Counted from the first letter of the stretch, positions 24,474 to 33,470 are shown. The stretch is 64,000 nt of DNA from Desmospora profundinema (GCF_031454155.1 NZ_JAVDQG010000001.1:372001-436000); one strand, 5' to 3'. The notes: generated from the letters alone by a model not told the origin. Numbers and translations: made by a program.

Positions 24474-26425
24474 AATCATCCCAACCGGAAGTGGAACAGC
24501 AATCGGTTTTAGAAAAGTATGACAAGGAATCGAAATACCGGGTGTTTGACGCCAAATGGGCCGCGTGGTTGGTCAGTATACTAGCGGTGGGGTTGTCGTT
24601 GTATCATTTATACACATCGGCGTTTCCTTTATTAAACACCTATCCCCATCGTGCCGTCCATTTGGCTGTGATGCTGGCGTTGGTATTCCTTCTCTTTCCC
24701 ATGCGGAAGAAAAGCCCCCGCAACCGCTTCACTTGGATTGACGGGAGCTTGGCCGTGATGGGCTTAGCGACCGGAGCCTACATTCTTTTTTATTACACCG
24801 ACTTGGTTCAGCGTGGGACCACCTTGTATAATGACGTGGATTTATGGCTGTCGATCATGACCGTCCTGCTGGTGTTGGAGGGGGCACGTCGGGTAATCGG
24901 CTGGGGACTGCCGGTATTGGCAATCCTCTTTCTTCTCTATGCGGTTTACGGGCAACAGGTGCCTTTGGACGCTTTTGCCCACCGCGGATACAGCTGGGAG
25001 GACACCATTGCCTATCTATTTATGGGACTGGAAGGGATTTACGGTACGGCAATCGGGGTATCCGCTACCTATATCTTTTTGTTCATCTTATTTGGAGCCA
25101 TTTTGGCCAAATCGGGCATGGGTCAATTTTTTAACGATCTGGCCCTGGCCTTGGCGGGTTCTTCCAAAGGCGGTCCGGCTAAGGTGGCGGTTTTATCCAG
25201 TGGATTTATGGGCTCGATCAATGGTTCGGCCGTCGCCAATGTGGTATCTACAGGGGCTTTTACCATTCCGCTGATGAAAAAAATCGGTTACCATCGGAAC
25301 TTTGCCGGTGCGGTTGAGTCGAGTGCTTCCGTAGGGGGGCAGGTGCTTCCGCCAATTATGGGAGCGGCAGCATTTATCATGGCGGAGACCCTGGGTGTCA
25401 GTTACGGCACCATTGCATTGGCTGGTCTGTTGCCGGCGCTCCTGTTTTACTTAAGTGTGCTGACCCAGGTTCATCTTCGCGCAGATCGTTTGGGACTGAC
25501 GGGGATCCCAAAAAAGGAGATTCCAAAGGTGAAAGAGGTGTTAAAAGAGCGGGGACACCTCCTGATCCCGCTGTTTTTCCTCATCTATATGCTGTTTTTC
25601 TCCAGTGTCACGATCTTGTACTCCGCTTTCTGGACGATCTTGGTCACGATCGGGGTCGCTTCTTTACGGAAGACGACTCGGATGGGAATTCGTGATCTGC
25701 TGGATGCCTTGGAGACTGGGGCTCGATCCACGATCGGGGTTGCTATGGCTTGTGCGGTGGTAGGGATTATCGTTGGTGTAGCAGCCTTGACAGGGTTTGG
25801 TCTCAGCTTGGCGAGCGGAATTATTGAGTTTGGTGGCGGCTCACTCTTCCTCACCCTGGTGTTTACCATGTTGGCCTCCATTGTTCTGGGTATGGGTGTA
25901 CCCTCGATTCCCGCCTATGTAATCACGGTTACCATGGCCGCACCTGCTTTGATCCAAATGGGGGTAGAGCCGTTGGTGGCGCATATGTTTGTTTTTTATT
26001 TCGGTATTTTTGCCAATATCACGCCACCAGTCGCTTTAGCTGCTTTCGCCGCTGCTGGCGTTTCCGGCGGGGATCCGATGCGAACGGGTTTTCAGGCGCT
26101 GAAGTTGGCCGCTGCCGGGTTCATTGTTCCCTATCTGTTTGTCTACTCCAATCAGTTGCTCTTAGTGGATACCGCTTGGTCTGAAGCCATTTTGGTTAGT
26201 TTATCGGCAGCTTTGGGAGTACTGATGCTGGGAACGGCATTGGAGGGGTATTTATTCACCCGGATCCCATGGATGTTACGGTTTTCCTTGGCTGTGTGTG
26301 CGCTTTTATTGATTCAGCCTAATGGGTTAACCGACCTCGTCGGAATCGGAGTGGCGGCAGTTACTGTTTTATGGCAATGGCGTCAAAAAGGGAAGGAAAG
26401 AAAAGGAAGCAGTGTCTCCGCTTAA
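24470..26425 (+). CDS. TRAP transporter 4TM/12TM fused permease
   Basis: 651 residues, highly hydrophobic. The small (4TM, about 30-190) and large (12TM, about 195-630) TRAP subunits are fused in one chain, as is usual for TAXI systems. FMGSINGSAVANVVSTGAFTIPLMKKIGY and the GMGVPSIPAYVITV region are conserved in the large subunit, which carries the Na+-coupled translocation. TTG start in a TTGA overlap with the DUF1850 stop, behind GGAGGTGGGGG. A terminator follows at 26435. Confidence 0.92.
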   Translation: MKSSQPEVEQQSVLEKYDKESKYRVFDAKWAAWLVSILAVGLSLYHLYTSAFPLLNTYPHRAVHLAVMLALVFLLFPMRKKSPRNRFTWIDGSLAVMGLATGAYILFYYTDLVQRGTTLYNDVDLWLSIMTVLLVLEGARRVIGWGLPVLAILFLLYAVYGQQVPLDAFAHRGYSWEDTIAYLFMGLEGIYGTAIGVSATYIFLFILFGAILAKSGMGQFFNDLALALAGSSKGGPAKVAVLSSGFMGSINGSAVANVVSTGAFTIPLMKKIGYHRNFAGAVESSASVGGQVLPPIMGAAAFIMAETLGVSYGTIALAGLLPALLFYLSVLTQVHLRADRLGLTGIPKKEIPKVKEVLKERGHLLIPLFFLIYMLFFSSVTILYSAFWTILVTIGVASLRKTTRMGIRDLLDALETGARSTIGVAMACAVVGIIVGVAALTGFGLSLASGIIEFGGGSLFLTLVFTMLASIVLGMGVPSIPAYVITVTMAAPALIQMGVEPLVAHMFVFYFGIFANITPPVALAAFAAAGVSGGDPMRTGFQALKLAAAGFIVPYLFVYSNQLLLVDTAWSEAILVSLSAALGVLMLGTALEGYLFTRIPWMLRFSLAVCALLLIQPNGLTDLVGIGVAAVTVLWQWRQKGKERKGSSVSA

Positions 26426-26434
26426 CCTATACCA

Positions 26435-26472
26435 AATAACCGACTTTGCGAATGGAGGCAAGGTCGGTTATT
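26435..26472 (+). terminator. Terminator of the TRAP operon
   Basis: AATAACCGAC pairs with GTCGGTTATT over an 18-base loop. Confidence 0.6.
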
Positions 26473-26486
26473 GATTTGGAGGTATA

Positions 26487-26515
26487 TTGACCGATCAGTC
26501 AGCATACAGTAGCAT
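26487..26515 (+). promoter_or_regulatory. TetR operator overlapping the tetR-rph promoter
   Basis: TGACCGATCAGTCA (26488-26501) is a near-perfect palindrome of the TetR-family type. It overlaps a possible -35 TTGACC, with a weak TAGCAT -10 17 bp downstream. It lies 53 bp before the regulator start, which suggests autorepression of the tetR-rph pair. Confidence 0.55.
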
Positions 26516-26553
26516 GATCCTAACCATATGGTCTATAAGGAGAGGGACGCCGT

Positions 26554-27165
26554 TTGCCTTTACAACTCTATAAAAAAGAAAAGATCTTGGATGCGTGTCT
26601 AGCTGTATTTGCCCGTCACGGATATGAAAAGACTTCGACTGCGATGCTGGCCGAAGCGGCGGGTATATCCAAAGCGTTGATCTTTCATCATTTTAAGAGC
26701 AAGCATGAGCTGTATTTGAGCATTCTCGACCGATGCGTAAAAAAAGTAAGGGCGGAACTCCGGATCCGTGATCTCCCTGATCAACCAAACTTTTTTGAAG
26801 TGAATGAAGCGTTTATCCGTATCAAAGTCGACTACTTAAGAAGGAATCCCGATGTATACAAAGTGATGATGGAAGCCTTTCATGCTACACCAGATGAGTT
26901 AAAAGTAGAGATTGAAGAGAAGTACGGCGAGTTGATTATGGCTAGAGATAAGAGTTGGAAGCAATTATTTGAAAAAGTCCCGCTCAGAGAAGGGGTGGAT
27001 CGCGAAGAGGCCTATAAACTGATTCGGATCACGTTGGACTATTTTGAACAGAAGTATTTGTCGGAGATAACAGATAAAAGCGAGTGGGATGAAGCGATTG
27101 TCCGTCGCTTCATCGATGAGATCAGCCGGTTTCTGGACATGATCCGATATGGAATCCAACGATAA
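26554..27165 (+). CDS. TetR family regulator upstream of rph
   Basis: 203 residues. The N-terminal HTH spans about residues 10-55 (ILDACLAVFARHGYEKTSTAMLAEAAG...LIFHHFKSKHELY). The C-terminal domain is diverse and mostly helical. TTG start behind AAGGAGAG. It lies 29 bp before rph and the two are likely co-transcribed. The inferred function is ligand-responsive control of rph, but a wider regulon is possible. Confidence 0.87.
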   Translation: MPLQLYKKEKILDACLAVFARHGYEKTSTAMLAEAAGISKALIFHHFKSKHELYLSILDRCVKKVRAELRIRDLPDQPNFFEVNEAFIRIKVDYLRRNPDVYKVMMEAFHATPDELKVEIEEKYGELIMARDKSWKQLFEKVPLREGVDREEAYKLIRITLDYFEQKYLSEITDKSEWDEAIVRRFIDEISRFLDMIRYGIQR

Positions 27166-27194
27166 ATGGAACTGGATAAAGGGGAGAGATCCTT

Positions 27195-29819
27195 ATGTGT
27201 TCCTATGTACTCGGTTTTGATAAGATCGATCATACGAAGCGGGGATCGACCGGCGGTAAAGGGGCAAACCTAGGCGAATGTTGGAGAATAAAGGGTGTAC
27301 GAGTGCCGGAGGGTTTTTGCGTTACAACCGAAGCTTATAAACGAATGATCGGACAAAATCAAGTGTATCACGCATTGTTGGATCAACTGTCGTCCCTACA
27401 GATGGATGACAAGGAAAGGGTCAGTCAGATCAGTGGAAAGATTCGTAAAGTGATTAAAGGAGTGGCGATTTCTCCGGACATCGCGGGAGAAATCGCTCAA
27501 TCCCTTTCACAACTAGGTAAGGAGCATGCCTATGCCGTACGTTCCAGTGCAACGGCAGAAGACCTTCCGACAGCCTCTTTTGCAGGTCAGCAGGATACGT
27601 ATTTAAACATCATCGGAAAAGAGGAAATCCTAAAGCATATCAGCAAATGCTGGGCGTCGCTGTTTACGGATCGGGCTGTGATCTACCGCATGCAAAACGG
27701 ATTGGATCACCGCCAGGTTTATTTGTCTGTCATCATCCAGCGCATGGTTTTCCCGCAAGCTTCGGGGGTTTTATTTACCGCTGATCCCGTCACTTCCAAC
27801 CGGAAAGTACTCACCATCGATGCCGGCTTTGGGCTTGGCGAAGCACTTGTCTCAGGCTTGGTGTCAGCCGATCACTATAACGTGCGGATGGGTAAGATTG
27901 TTGATAAGACGATCTCCACCAAGAAATGGGCCGTTTATGCCAGTAAAGATGGGGGTACGGAGGAGCGTAAGATTGAGCCTCATCGGCAAAACAGGCAGAT
28001 CCTGACGGATGAGCAGATTTTGGAGCTGGCAGTCATCGGTCGAAAGATCGAAGCACACTTTTCCTGCCCGCAGGATATCGAATGGTGTCTGGTTGATGAT
28101 CAGTTCTACATCGTACAGAGCCGCCCCATTACCACTTTATATCCGATTCCCGATGGAGACGAAGGGCAAAGCCGTGTTTATCTATCGATGGGTCATCAAC
28201 AGATGATGACCGATCCGATCAAACCATTGGGGATGTCATTTTTTCAAGTTTTATCAGAGGATTATCCACTGCGAAAAGCCGGTGGAAGGCTGTTTGTCGA
28301 TCTCACCCACGATCTGGCATCGCCTATCGGTCGAAAGATTGTACTTAGTACAATGGGCAAAAACGATCGATTGACGAAATCTGCGATTGTACGTTTAGTG
28401 CAGCGGAAGGACTTTATGAAGTCACTGCCGCGCGGGAAACGGGTCCTCAGTATGAAAAGAGAAGGACTATCTTGGCGACTTCCTGTTCATATGGTCAAAA
28501 CCTACCTGTCTCATGACACAGGAATCGTTCAAGACCTCATCTTTAACAATGAGGAGTCTGTTAGAAGCTTGCAACAACGGATCACAGCTATATCGGGAGA
28601 TGAGCTGTTTGCATTTATTTTAGAGGATTTTAAGGAATTAAAAGAAATCTTGTATAATCCGCGCAGCCTGGGAGCGATTTTGGTCGGAGTACATGCAGCG
28701 AGCTGGATCAATAGGAACATGGAAAAATGGCTGGGTGAAAAGAACGCGGCTGATACACTCTCCCAATCGGTATCCAATAATGTCACTTCGGAGATGGGGC
28801 TGGCCCTTTTGGACGTTGCGGACGTGGTACGTCCATATCCGGCGGTGATACAATATTTTCATCATGCCAGTGATGAAACGTTTTTCGAAGATCTGGCCAA
28901 GCTGGAAGGCGGGCGGGCTGTGCGTAATTCCATACAGGCGTATCTTAAAAAATACGGCATGCGGTGCCCGGGAGAGATCGATATTACCAACCCTCGGTGG
29001 AGCGAGCAGCCGACCGCACTCATTCCCATGATCTTGCGTAACATCAAAAATTTTGAGCCTCATGCACGCCGCGTCAAATTTGAGCGAGGACGACTGGAAG
29101 CAGAGCAGAAGGAGCAGCAGCTCTTAAGCCGCTTAAAGGAATTGCCGGGTGGTAAACGAAAGGTCAAAAAAACCAAGAAAATGATCCACCTCTTGCGTCA
29201 TTTTATCGGCTATCGGGAATATCCCAAGTATGCTTTTATTCAACGGTACTTCATTTACAAACAAGCCTTGCTAAAGGAAGCCGCTAATCTCGTTCAAAAG
29301 GGAGTGATTCCGGAGAAGGAAGATGTCTATTATCTATCCTTTGAGGAACTCCGGGAGGTCGTTCGCACCAACCGGTTGGATAACGCAATCATCACCGAGC
29401 GAAAAGAGGAGTACGCGGTGTATGAGAAGTTGAAACCACCGCGGATCTTGACATCGGAGGGGGAATGCATCACTGGTGAACTGAACAACAAACATGTTCC
29501 TCGAGGGGCTTTGACGGGAATTCCCGTTTCATCTGGCATCATTGAGGGAAGAGCACGGGTTGTTTCAAAGATGGAAGAGGCCAATATCGACGAGGGGGAT
29601 ATCCTTGTTACCACCTCGACCGACCCCAGCTGGACACCGCTGTTTGTATCGATCAAAGGGTTCGTAACAGAAGTAGGGGGGGTGATGACCCATGGATCCG
29701 TCATTGCCCGCGAATACGGTCTGCCGGCTGTCGTCGGTGTAGAAAATGCCACAAAGCAGGTCCAAGACGGACAGCGGATCCGGGTAAATGGAACCGAAGG
29801 ATATGTAGAAATCCTTTGA
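27195..29819 (+). CDS. rph: Rifampin phosphotransferase (Rph)
   Basis: 874 residues, matching the ~867-residue Listeria-type Rph along the whole length. The N-terminal ATP-grasp domain has GGKGANLGE and VRSSATAEDLPTASFAGQQ, and continues with SGVLFTADP and DIEWCLVDDQFYIVQSRP. A central rifamycin-binding region (about 320-770) follows, then the swivelling phosphohistidine domain with THGSVIAREYGLPAVVG near 830, whose His carries the phosphate. It inactivates rifamycins by phosphorylating the ansa-bridge hydroxyl with ATP, releasing AMP and phosphate. PEP synthase is the main alternative, but the length and the ITTLYPIP and YREYPKY segments favour Rph. A strong terminator follows. Confidence 0.88.
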   Translation: MCSYVLGFDKIDHTKRGSTGGKGANLGECWRIKGVRVPEGFCVTTEAYKRMIGQNQVYHALLDQLSSLQMDDKERVSQISGKIRKVIKGVAISPDIAGEIAQSLSQLGKEHAYAVRSSATAEDLPTASFAGQQDTYLNIIGKEEILKHISKCWASLFTDRAVIYRMQNGLDHRQVYLSVIIQRMVFPQASGVLFTADPVTSNRKVLTIDAGFGLGEALVSGLVSADHYNVRMGKIVDKTISTKKWAVYASKDGGTEERKIEPHRQNRQILTDEQILELAVIGRKIEAHFSCPQDIEWCLVDDQFYIVQSRPITTLYPIPDGDEGQSRVYLSMGHQQMMTDPIKPLGMSFFQVLSEDYPLRKAGGRLFVDLTHDLASPIGRKIVLSTMGKNDRLTKSAIVRLVQRKDFMKSLPRGKRVLSMKREGLSWRLPVHMVKTYLSHDTGIVQDLIFNNEESVRSLQQRITAISGDELFAFILEDFKELKEILYNPRSLGAILVGVHAASWINRNMEKWLGEKNAADTLSQSVSNNVTSEMGLALLDVADVVRPYPAVIQYFHHASDETFFEDLAKLEGGRAVRNSIQAYLKKYGMRCPGEIDITNPRWSEQPTALIPMILRNIKNFEPHARRVKFERGRLEAEQKEQQLLSRLKELPGGKRKVKKTKKMIHLLRHFIGYREYPKYAFIQRYFIYKQALLKEAANLVQKGVIPEKEDVYYLSFEELREVVRTNRLDNAIITERKEEYAVYEKLKPPRILTSEGECITGELNNKHVPRGALTGIPVSSGIIEGRARVVSKMEEANIDEGDILVTTSTDPSWTPLFVSIKGFVTEVGGVMTHGSVIAREYGLPAVVGVENATKQVQDGQRIRVNGTEGYVEIL

Positions 29820-29851
29820 CTTCGTATTGGCACCGCCTGTGAAAATCATCC

Positions 29852-29895
29852 CAACAAAGCGACCGCCGTTATTCATAACGACGGTCGCTTTGTTG
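29852..29895. terminator. Terminator after rph
   Basis: CAACAAAGCGACCG pairs with CGGTCGCTTTGTTG, with a further CGTTAT/ATAACG stem inside. Confidence 0.9.
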
Positions 29896-29904
29896 TAAAG
29901 TACC

Positions 29905-29976
29905 AGGGGTATCAACATGATATGTGTAAAATATAAAGCCAAGGATGGATATATTATCCGCCCCATAGTTCACCCC
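29905..29976. repeat. 72-bp inverted repeat, left copy
   Basis: Inverse complement of 33471-33542 with six mismatches by eye. The pair encloses the PadR-DUF1048-ABC-KTR block. The repeat covers the start of a small reading frame beginning at 29917; the other copy encodes a related frame on the minus strand. Confidence 0.8.
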
Positions 29977-30030
29977 GCAATGTATTTTTCATCAAAGGGT
30001 TCTGGAGGTGATTCTAAGTCAATCGCATAA
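29917..30030 (+). CDS. 37-aa hypothetical peptide within the repeat
   Basis: ATG behind AGGGG opens a 37-codon frame with KAKDGYIIRPIVHP. The 72-bp repeat copy at 33471-33542 encodes KYTVKDGYIIHPIVHP on the minus strand. The shared frame suggests both are duplicated beginnings of one small gene; the copies differ after the repeat. Family unknown. Confidence 0.35.
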   Translation: MICVKYKAKDGYIIRPIVHPAMYFSSKGSGGDSKSIA

Positions 30031-30057
30031 TCACCAAACCTTTAATGTTTGCATATT

Positions 30058-30095
30058 GGGGTAGCGTCAGGAAAATGCGGATTTACAACGCTAAG
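30058..30095. repeat. Solo Tn3-family terminal inverted repeat (Tn1546-like)
   Basis: 38 bp starting GGGGTAGCGTCAG and ending ACAACGCTAAG. This matches the Tn3-family end pattern and, as recalled, the Tn1546 terminal repeat closely. No matching opposite end is visible elsewhere in the window, so it is a remnant or the end of a rearranged element. It lies in the region upstream of padR. Confidence 0.8.
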
Positions 30096-30231
30096 CCCAT
30101 TTTCAAGACGATTCCCCTGTTGAATTTCATTATCTGAACAACCGCTATTGCTAAACCGACTATTATGTGTTACTATATACCGGTAGTGAGTAATACTGAA
30201 TATCAGTCATACAGAATAGCAAGGAGTGATT

Positions 30232-30561
30232 GTGCTGGAAAACCTAACGGCAATGCTCAAAGGCGTGCTTGAAGGCTGCGTCCTTGAAATTATAAGCCGC
30301 AAAGAAACCTACGGCTACGAAATCACGCGGCGGCTGAACGCCCTCGGCTTCACAGATGTTGTGGAGGGAACGGTGTACACTATCCTGATCCGGCTTGAAA
30401 AAAGCAAGCTGGTAGAGGTCACAAAAAAGCCCTCTGACATAGGGCCGCCGCGAAAGTTTTTCGCGCTCAACGACGCGGGGCGCGAGGAACTACGGAAGTT
30501 CTGGGAAAAATGGGAGTTCGTATCATCAAAAATTAACGAGTTAAAGGAGGAAGATCAATGA
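30232..30561 (+). CDS. PadR family transcriptional regulator
   Basis: About 109 residues. The winged-helix region has YGYEITRRLNALGF and EGTVYTILIRLEKSKLV, with a C-terminal dimerisation helix. GTG at 30232 follows AAGGAG by five bases; the GTG at 30226 lies within that site. The stop overlaps the next gene by four bases. PadR-DUF1048-ABC cassettes recur in Firmicutes, and the regulator is inferred to control the exporter genes in response to a toxic compound. Confidence 0.9.
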   Translation: MLENLTAMLKGVLEGCVLEIISRKETYGYEITRRLNALGFTDVVEGTVYTILIRLEKSKLVEVTKKPSDIGPPRKFFALNDAGREELRKFWEKWEFVSSKINELKEEDQ

Positions 30562-30905
30562 ATTTTTGGGAAAAAATCACGGGTAGCGACATGACTAAAG
30601 AAATGAAAACTTTTGAATCGCGAGCCAAAAAGCTGCCGGCTGATTATCAAGCGGCATGGGATGAAATTAATGCCAATCTTTGGCTGTACTCAGATTTCAC
30701 CGGCCGCAACCTCATGCCAATTTTTGACGGTGTGCTTGGCCTGCTCGAAGAAACGGCAGCGGACGGTCAGAGTGTCCAAGAGGTTTTGGGTGACGATATC
30801 AAAGGCTTCTGTTCAGCGCTGGCCGGCGAAGAAGGGGCAAAGTCTTTTCGGGACAAGTGGCGCGAGCAACTGAACAATAATATCGCTGAAAAATTAGGTA
30901 AATAG
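30558..30905 (+). CDS. DUF1048 family protein (first copy)
   Basis: 115 residues, all-helical and soluble. KKLPADYQAAWDEINANLW and FDGVLGLLEETAADGQSVQEVLGDDI are DUF1048 hallmarks. ATG behind AAAGGAGG. The adjacent gene encodes a paralogue. The molecular role is unknown; members occur with PadR regulators and drug-type ABC transporters. Confidence 0.85.
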   Translation: MNFWEKITGSDMTKEMKTFESRAKKLPADYQAAWDEINANLWLYSDFTGRNLMPIFDGVLGLLEETAADGQSVQEVLGDDIKGFCSALAGEEGAKSFRDKWREQLNNNIAEKLGK

Positions 30906-30914
30906 GAGGATAAC

Positions 30915-31286
30915 ATGAGAATACAAGATATCAAAATGAGAATACAAAATATCATCGAAGGCAAAAAAAAGTGGCGAGCGCACGTGGCGCGTGTCAAAGC
31001 GCTCCCGCAAGATTATCAGATTGTTTACAACGAGATTCAAAAATATCTCTTTAAGGTTGGCCTTGTTGAGCTAACCGACGGGACGGATTTGCTTTCGGGG
31101 ATTATCGATCTTTTTGAAGAGGGCGCGGCCATGGGGAAAGGCGTGCTCGAAGTGACGGGCAGTGACGTGGCGGCTTTTTGCGACGATCTAATCAAAGATT
31201 CAGAAACTTACGATGATATCTATCAAGAATCTGTTAGCCAAGAAGTTAACAAAGCCATGAAAAAGGATACGGATATAACAAAGTAA
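30915..31286 (+). CDS. DUF1048 family protein (second copy)
   Basis: 123 residues. KALPQDYQIVYNEIQKYLF and IDLFEEGAAMGKGVLEVTGSDVAAFCDDL align with the preceding protein, so the pair arose by tandem duplication. ATG behind AGGAGG, nine bases after the first copy. Function unknown. Confidence 0.85.
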   Translation: MRIQDIKMRIQNIIEGKKKWRAHVARVKALPQDYQIVYNEIQKYLFKVGLVELTDGTDLLSGIIDLFEEGAAMGKGVLEVTGSDVAAFCDDLIKDSETYDDIYQESVSQEVNKAMKKDTDITK

Positions 31287-31301
31287 AAGGGGGATATCGG
31301 G

Positions 31302-32060
31302 ATGGAGAAAGCAATTGAAGTGAAGGGTCTGCGAAAGTCTTTTAAGGACACAGAAGTCCTAAAGGGCGTGGATTTCGAGGCGCGCCGCGGCAAAATTTTT
31401 GCACTGCTCGGCTCCAACGGCGCGGGCAAGACGACGTTTGTTAAAATCCTCACCACGCTGCTTAAACAGGACGGAGGCACCGCCGTCGTAAACGGCTTTG
31501 ACGTCGCGTCAAAGCCCGACCATGTACGGCAGTCGATCAGCCTGACCGGCCAGTTTGCCGCCGTGGACGAGATATTGACCGGGCGGGAAAATCTCATCAT
31601 GATCGCCAAGCTGCGGCACCTCACAAATCCGCGTCAGGTTGCTGACGATCTGCTTAAACGCTTCGGCCTGATCGACGCCGCCGACCGCAGGGTTTCCACC
31701 TATTCGGGCGGCATGCGCCGCAGACTCGACATCGCCATGAGCCTTATAGGGAAACCACAGCTTATCTTCCTCGACGAGCCGACCACCGGGCTTGACCCCG
31801 AAGGACGCATCGAGGTTTGGAAGACTGTCGAAGAACTTGTTAATAATGGCACGACGGTGTTCCTGACCACGCAGTATCTGGATGAGGCCGAGCAACTTGC
31901 CGATCAAATTGCCATTCTGCATGAGGGTAGGATTATCGCGGGCGGCACGCTTGAAGAACTGAAAAAGCGGTTTCCGCCTGCAAAGATGGAGTACGTTGAA
32001 AAACAACCCACATTGGAGGAGATATTCCTCGCAATCATCGGCAAAAAGGAGGAAAAATAA
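31302..32060 (+). CDS. ABC transporter ATPase, DrrA-like
   Basis: 252 residues. Walker A GSNGAGKTT near 38, Q-loop SLTGQF near 84, signature YSGGMRRRLD near 132, Walker B LIFLDEPTTGLDP near 153 and the H-loop-equivalent TTQYLDEAEQL (Q in place of H, as in DrrA-type ATPases). It drives an ABC-2 exporter encoded immediately downstream. Drug or lipid export is the expected role. GGGGG precedes the ATG. Confidence 0.93.
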   Translation: MEKAIEVKGLRKSFKDTEVLKGVDFEARRGKIFALLGSNGAGKTTFVKILTTLLKQDGGTAVVNGFDVASKPDHVRQSISLTGQFAAVDEILTGRENLIMIAKLRHLTNPRQVADDLLKRFGLIDAADRRVSTYSGGMRRRLDIAMSLIGKPQLIFLDEPTTGLDPEGRIEVWKTVEELVNNGTTVFLTTQYLDEAEQLADQIAILHEGRIIAGGTLEELKKRFPPAKMEYVEKQPTLEEIFLAIIGKKEEK

Positions 32061-32840
32061 ATGGAAACGATAAAAAAACACTTTTTCAGCGATATGAGCG
32101 TTATGCTCGGGCGTTCCATGCGCCATATTTTCCGCAGCATGGACACCATCATCACAGTGGCCATCACGCCGATCGCGCTAATGCTGCTGTTCGTCTACGT
32201 GTTCGGCGGCGCCATTCAAGCCGGCACGGATAACTATGTGAATTACCTTTTACCCGGCATACTTCTGATTGCTATTGCAAGCGGTATAGCCTATACGGCT
32301 TACCGTCTGTTTATGGATATGCAAAGCGGCATATTTGAGCGGTTTCACTCTATGCCGATTGCGCGTTCGGCTGCGCTGTGGGGGCATGTGCTGACCTCAC
32401 TGGTATCCAATGCTATTTCGATTGTCGTAATCATTCTCGTAGCGCTCATTATGGGCTTTCGCTCGTCGGCAGGAGTATTGTCATGGCTTGCCGTGGCCGG
32501 TATACTCGTTCTTTTTACGCTGGCCTTGACATGGATTGCGGCGATTGCCGGACTGTCGGCAAAATCGGTGGACGGTGCAGGCGCCTTTTCCTACCCGCTT
32601 ATCTTCCTTCCATTTATCAGCTCGGCGTTTGTGCCCACCGAATCGATGCCGTCAGTCGTCCGTGCTTTTGCCGAAAACCAGCCAGTGACTTCAATAGTGG
32701 AAGCCATCCGCGCGCTACTGTCGGGGCAACCTGTCGGAAATGATATTTGGGTTGCGCTCGCGTGGTGCTTAGGGGTACTGATCGTCGCATATCTATTTGC
32801 GATGCGTGCATACAAACGAAAAGCAGGCGGCAGGTATTAA
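32061..32840 (+). CDS. ABC-2 type permease, DrrB-like
   Basis: 259 residues with six membrane helices (about 35-60, 65-85, 110-140, 145-170, 175-200 and 230-250). The sequence FERFHSMPIARSAALWGHVLTS is typical of the daunorubicin-resistance/ABC-2 permease family. It begins directly after the ATPase stop with GGAGG in the ATPase tail. It forms the membrane half of the exporter. Confidence 0.92.
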   Translation: METIKKHFFSDMSVMLGRSMRHIFRSMDTIITVAITPIALMLLFVYVFGGAIQAGTDNYVNYLLPGILLIAIASGIAYTAYRLFMDMQSGIFERFHSMPIARSAALWGHVLTSLVSNAISIVVIILVALIMGFRSSAGVLSWLAVAGILVLFTLALTWIAAIAGLSAKSVDGAGAFSYPLIFLPFISSAFVPTESMPSVVRAFAENQPVTSIVEAIRALLSGQPVGNDIWVALAWCLGVLIVAYLFAMRAYKRKAGGRY

Positions 32841-32867
32841 AAAAACATCAAGTAAAGGGATGGTAGA

Positions 32868-33056
32868 GTGTGTAAATACGAGTGGATATTATGCCCGGTC
32901 TGTGGCAACAAAACACGGGTCAAGATACGTGATGATACGGTACTTGAAAACTTCCCGCTATTTTGTCCCAAGTGTAAACAGGAAACGATAATCCATGTAA
33001 AGCAACTGAATATGTCGGTTATCAAAGAGCCAGACGCTAAGACGCAGAGCCGATAA
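32868..33056 (+). CDS. Cysteine-rich KTR domain protein
   Basis: 62 residues. WILCPVCGNKTRVKIRDDT and LFCPKCKQET give two C-x2-C pairs and the KTR motif of the small zinc-ribbon-like family often found on Tn916/Tn1549-type elements of clostridia. GTG start behind GGGATGG. Its occurrence here supports a mobile-element origin of the 29905-33542 block. Function unknown. Confidence 0.85.
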   Translation: MCKYEWILCPVCGNKTRVKIRDDTVLENFPLFCPKCKQETIIHVKQLNMSVIKEPDAKTQSR

Positions 33057-33086
33057 CATGTGAGTGAAATCACAGTTATCGGCTCT
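33046..33086 (+). terminator. Terminator after the KTR gene
   Basis: AGAGCCGATAAC pairs with GTTATCGGCTCT (33075-33086) and TTT follows. The left arm overlaps the end of the KTR coding sequence. Confidence 0.8.
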
Positions 33087-33353
33087 TTCTATTATGGTGC
33101 GCCGGATGAATTGATGTATTGGCTTTACGGCAGAAATGACTGCGGACATGGAGCAGACCATAAAAAATGAACCTAATCAAATGTTGGAACGAACAAAAAA
33201 CGGAATGGAGTGTAAATTATGTTTTTATCCGTATCAAACCTTACGAAAAGCGAATCGCTGAAAGCTGGCACGGAGTGAGTTGTTTGGTCGCAACCCAATA
33301 CATGCCGGCAAATCTAAAAAAGCGTTGCCGTTTAGTTGCGGATATGTGAATGG
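33087..33353. other. Remnant sequence of a probable mobile element
   Basis: No complete gene. A short frame at 33218-33277 behind GGAG begins like the N-terminus of an ABC ATPase (MFLSVSNLTKS) and stops after 19 codons. Overlapping 40- to 60-codon frames have no motif. The region appears to be eroded element sequence. Confidence 0.35.
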
Positions 33354-33405
33354 CGAGCGAGCCCCGGTATATACCGGGGCTCGCTCGTTGGGGATTTTCC
33401 CCCAA
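33354..33405. repeat. 34-bp perfect palindrome plus adjacent inverted repeat
   Basis: CGAGCGAGCCCCGGTAT followed by its exact complement (33354-33387), then TTGGGG/CCCCAA (33388-33405). The GC-rich flanks differ from the surroundings. It could be a terminator, or the transfer-origin region of a clostridial mobilisable element; neither can be proven here. Confidence 0.6.
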
Positions 33406-33470
33406 CCCCCAGCGCGGGAAGGGCGCGGTGCGCTCTTCCCGTTAAGCCGCCGTTGGCGTCTGCCATTAGA

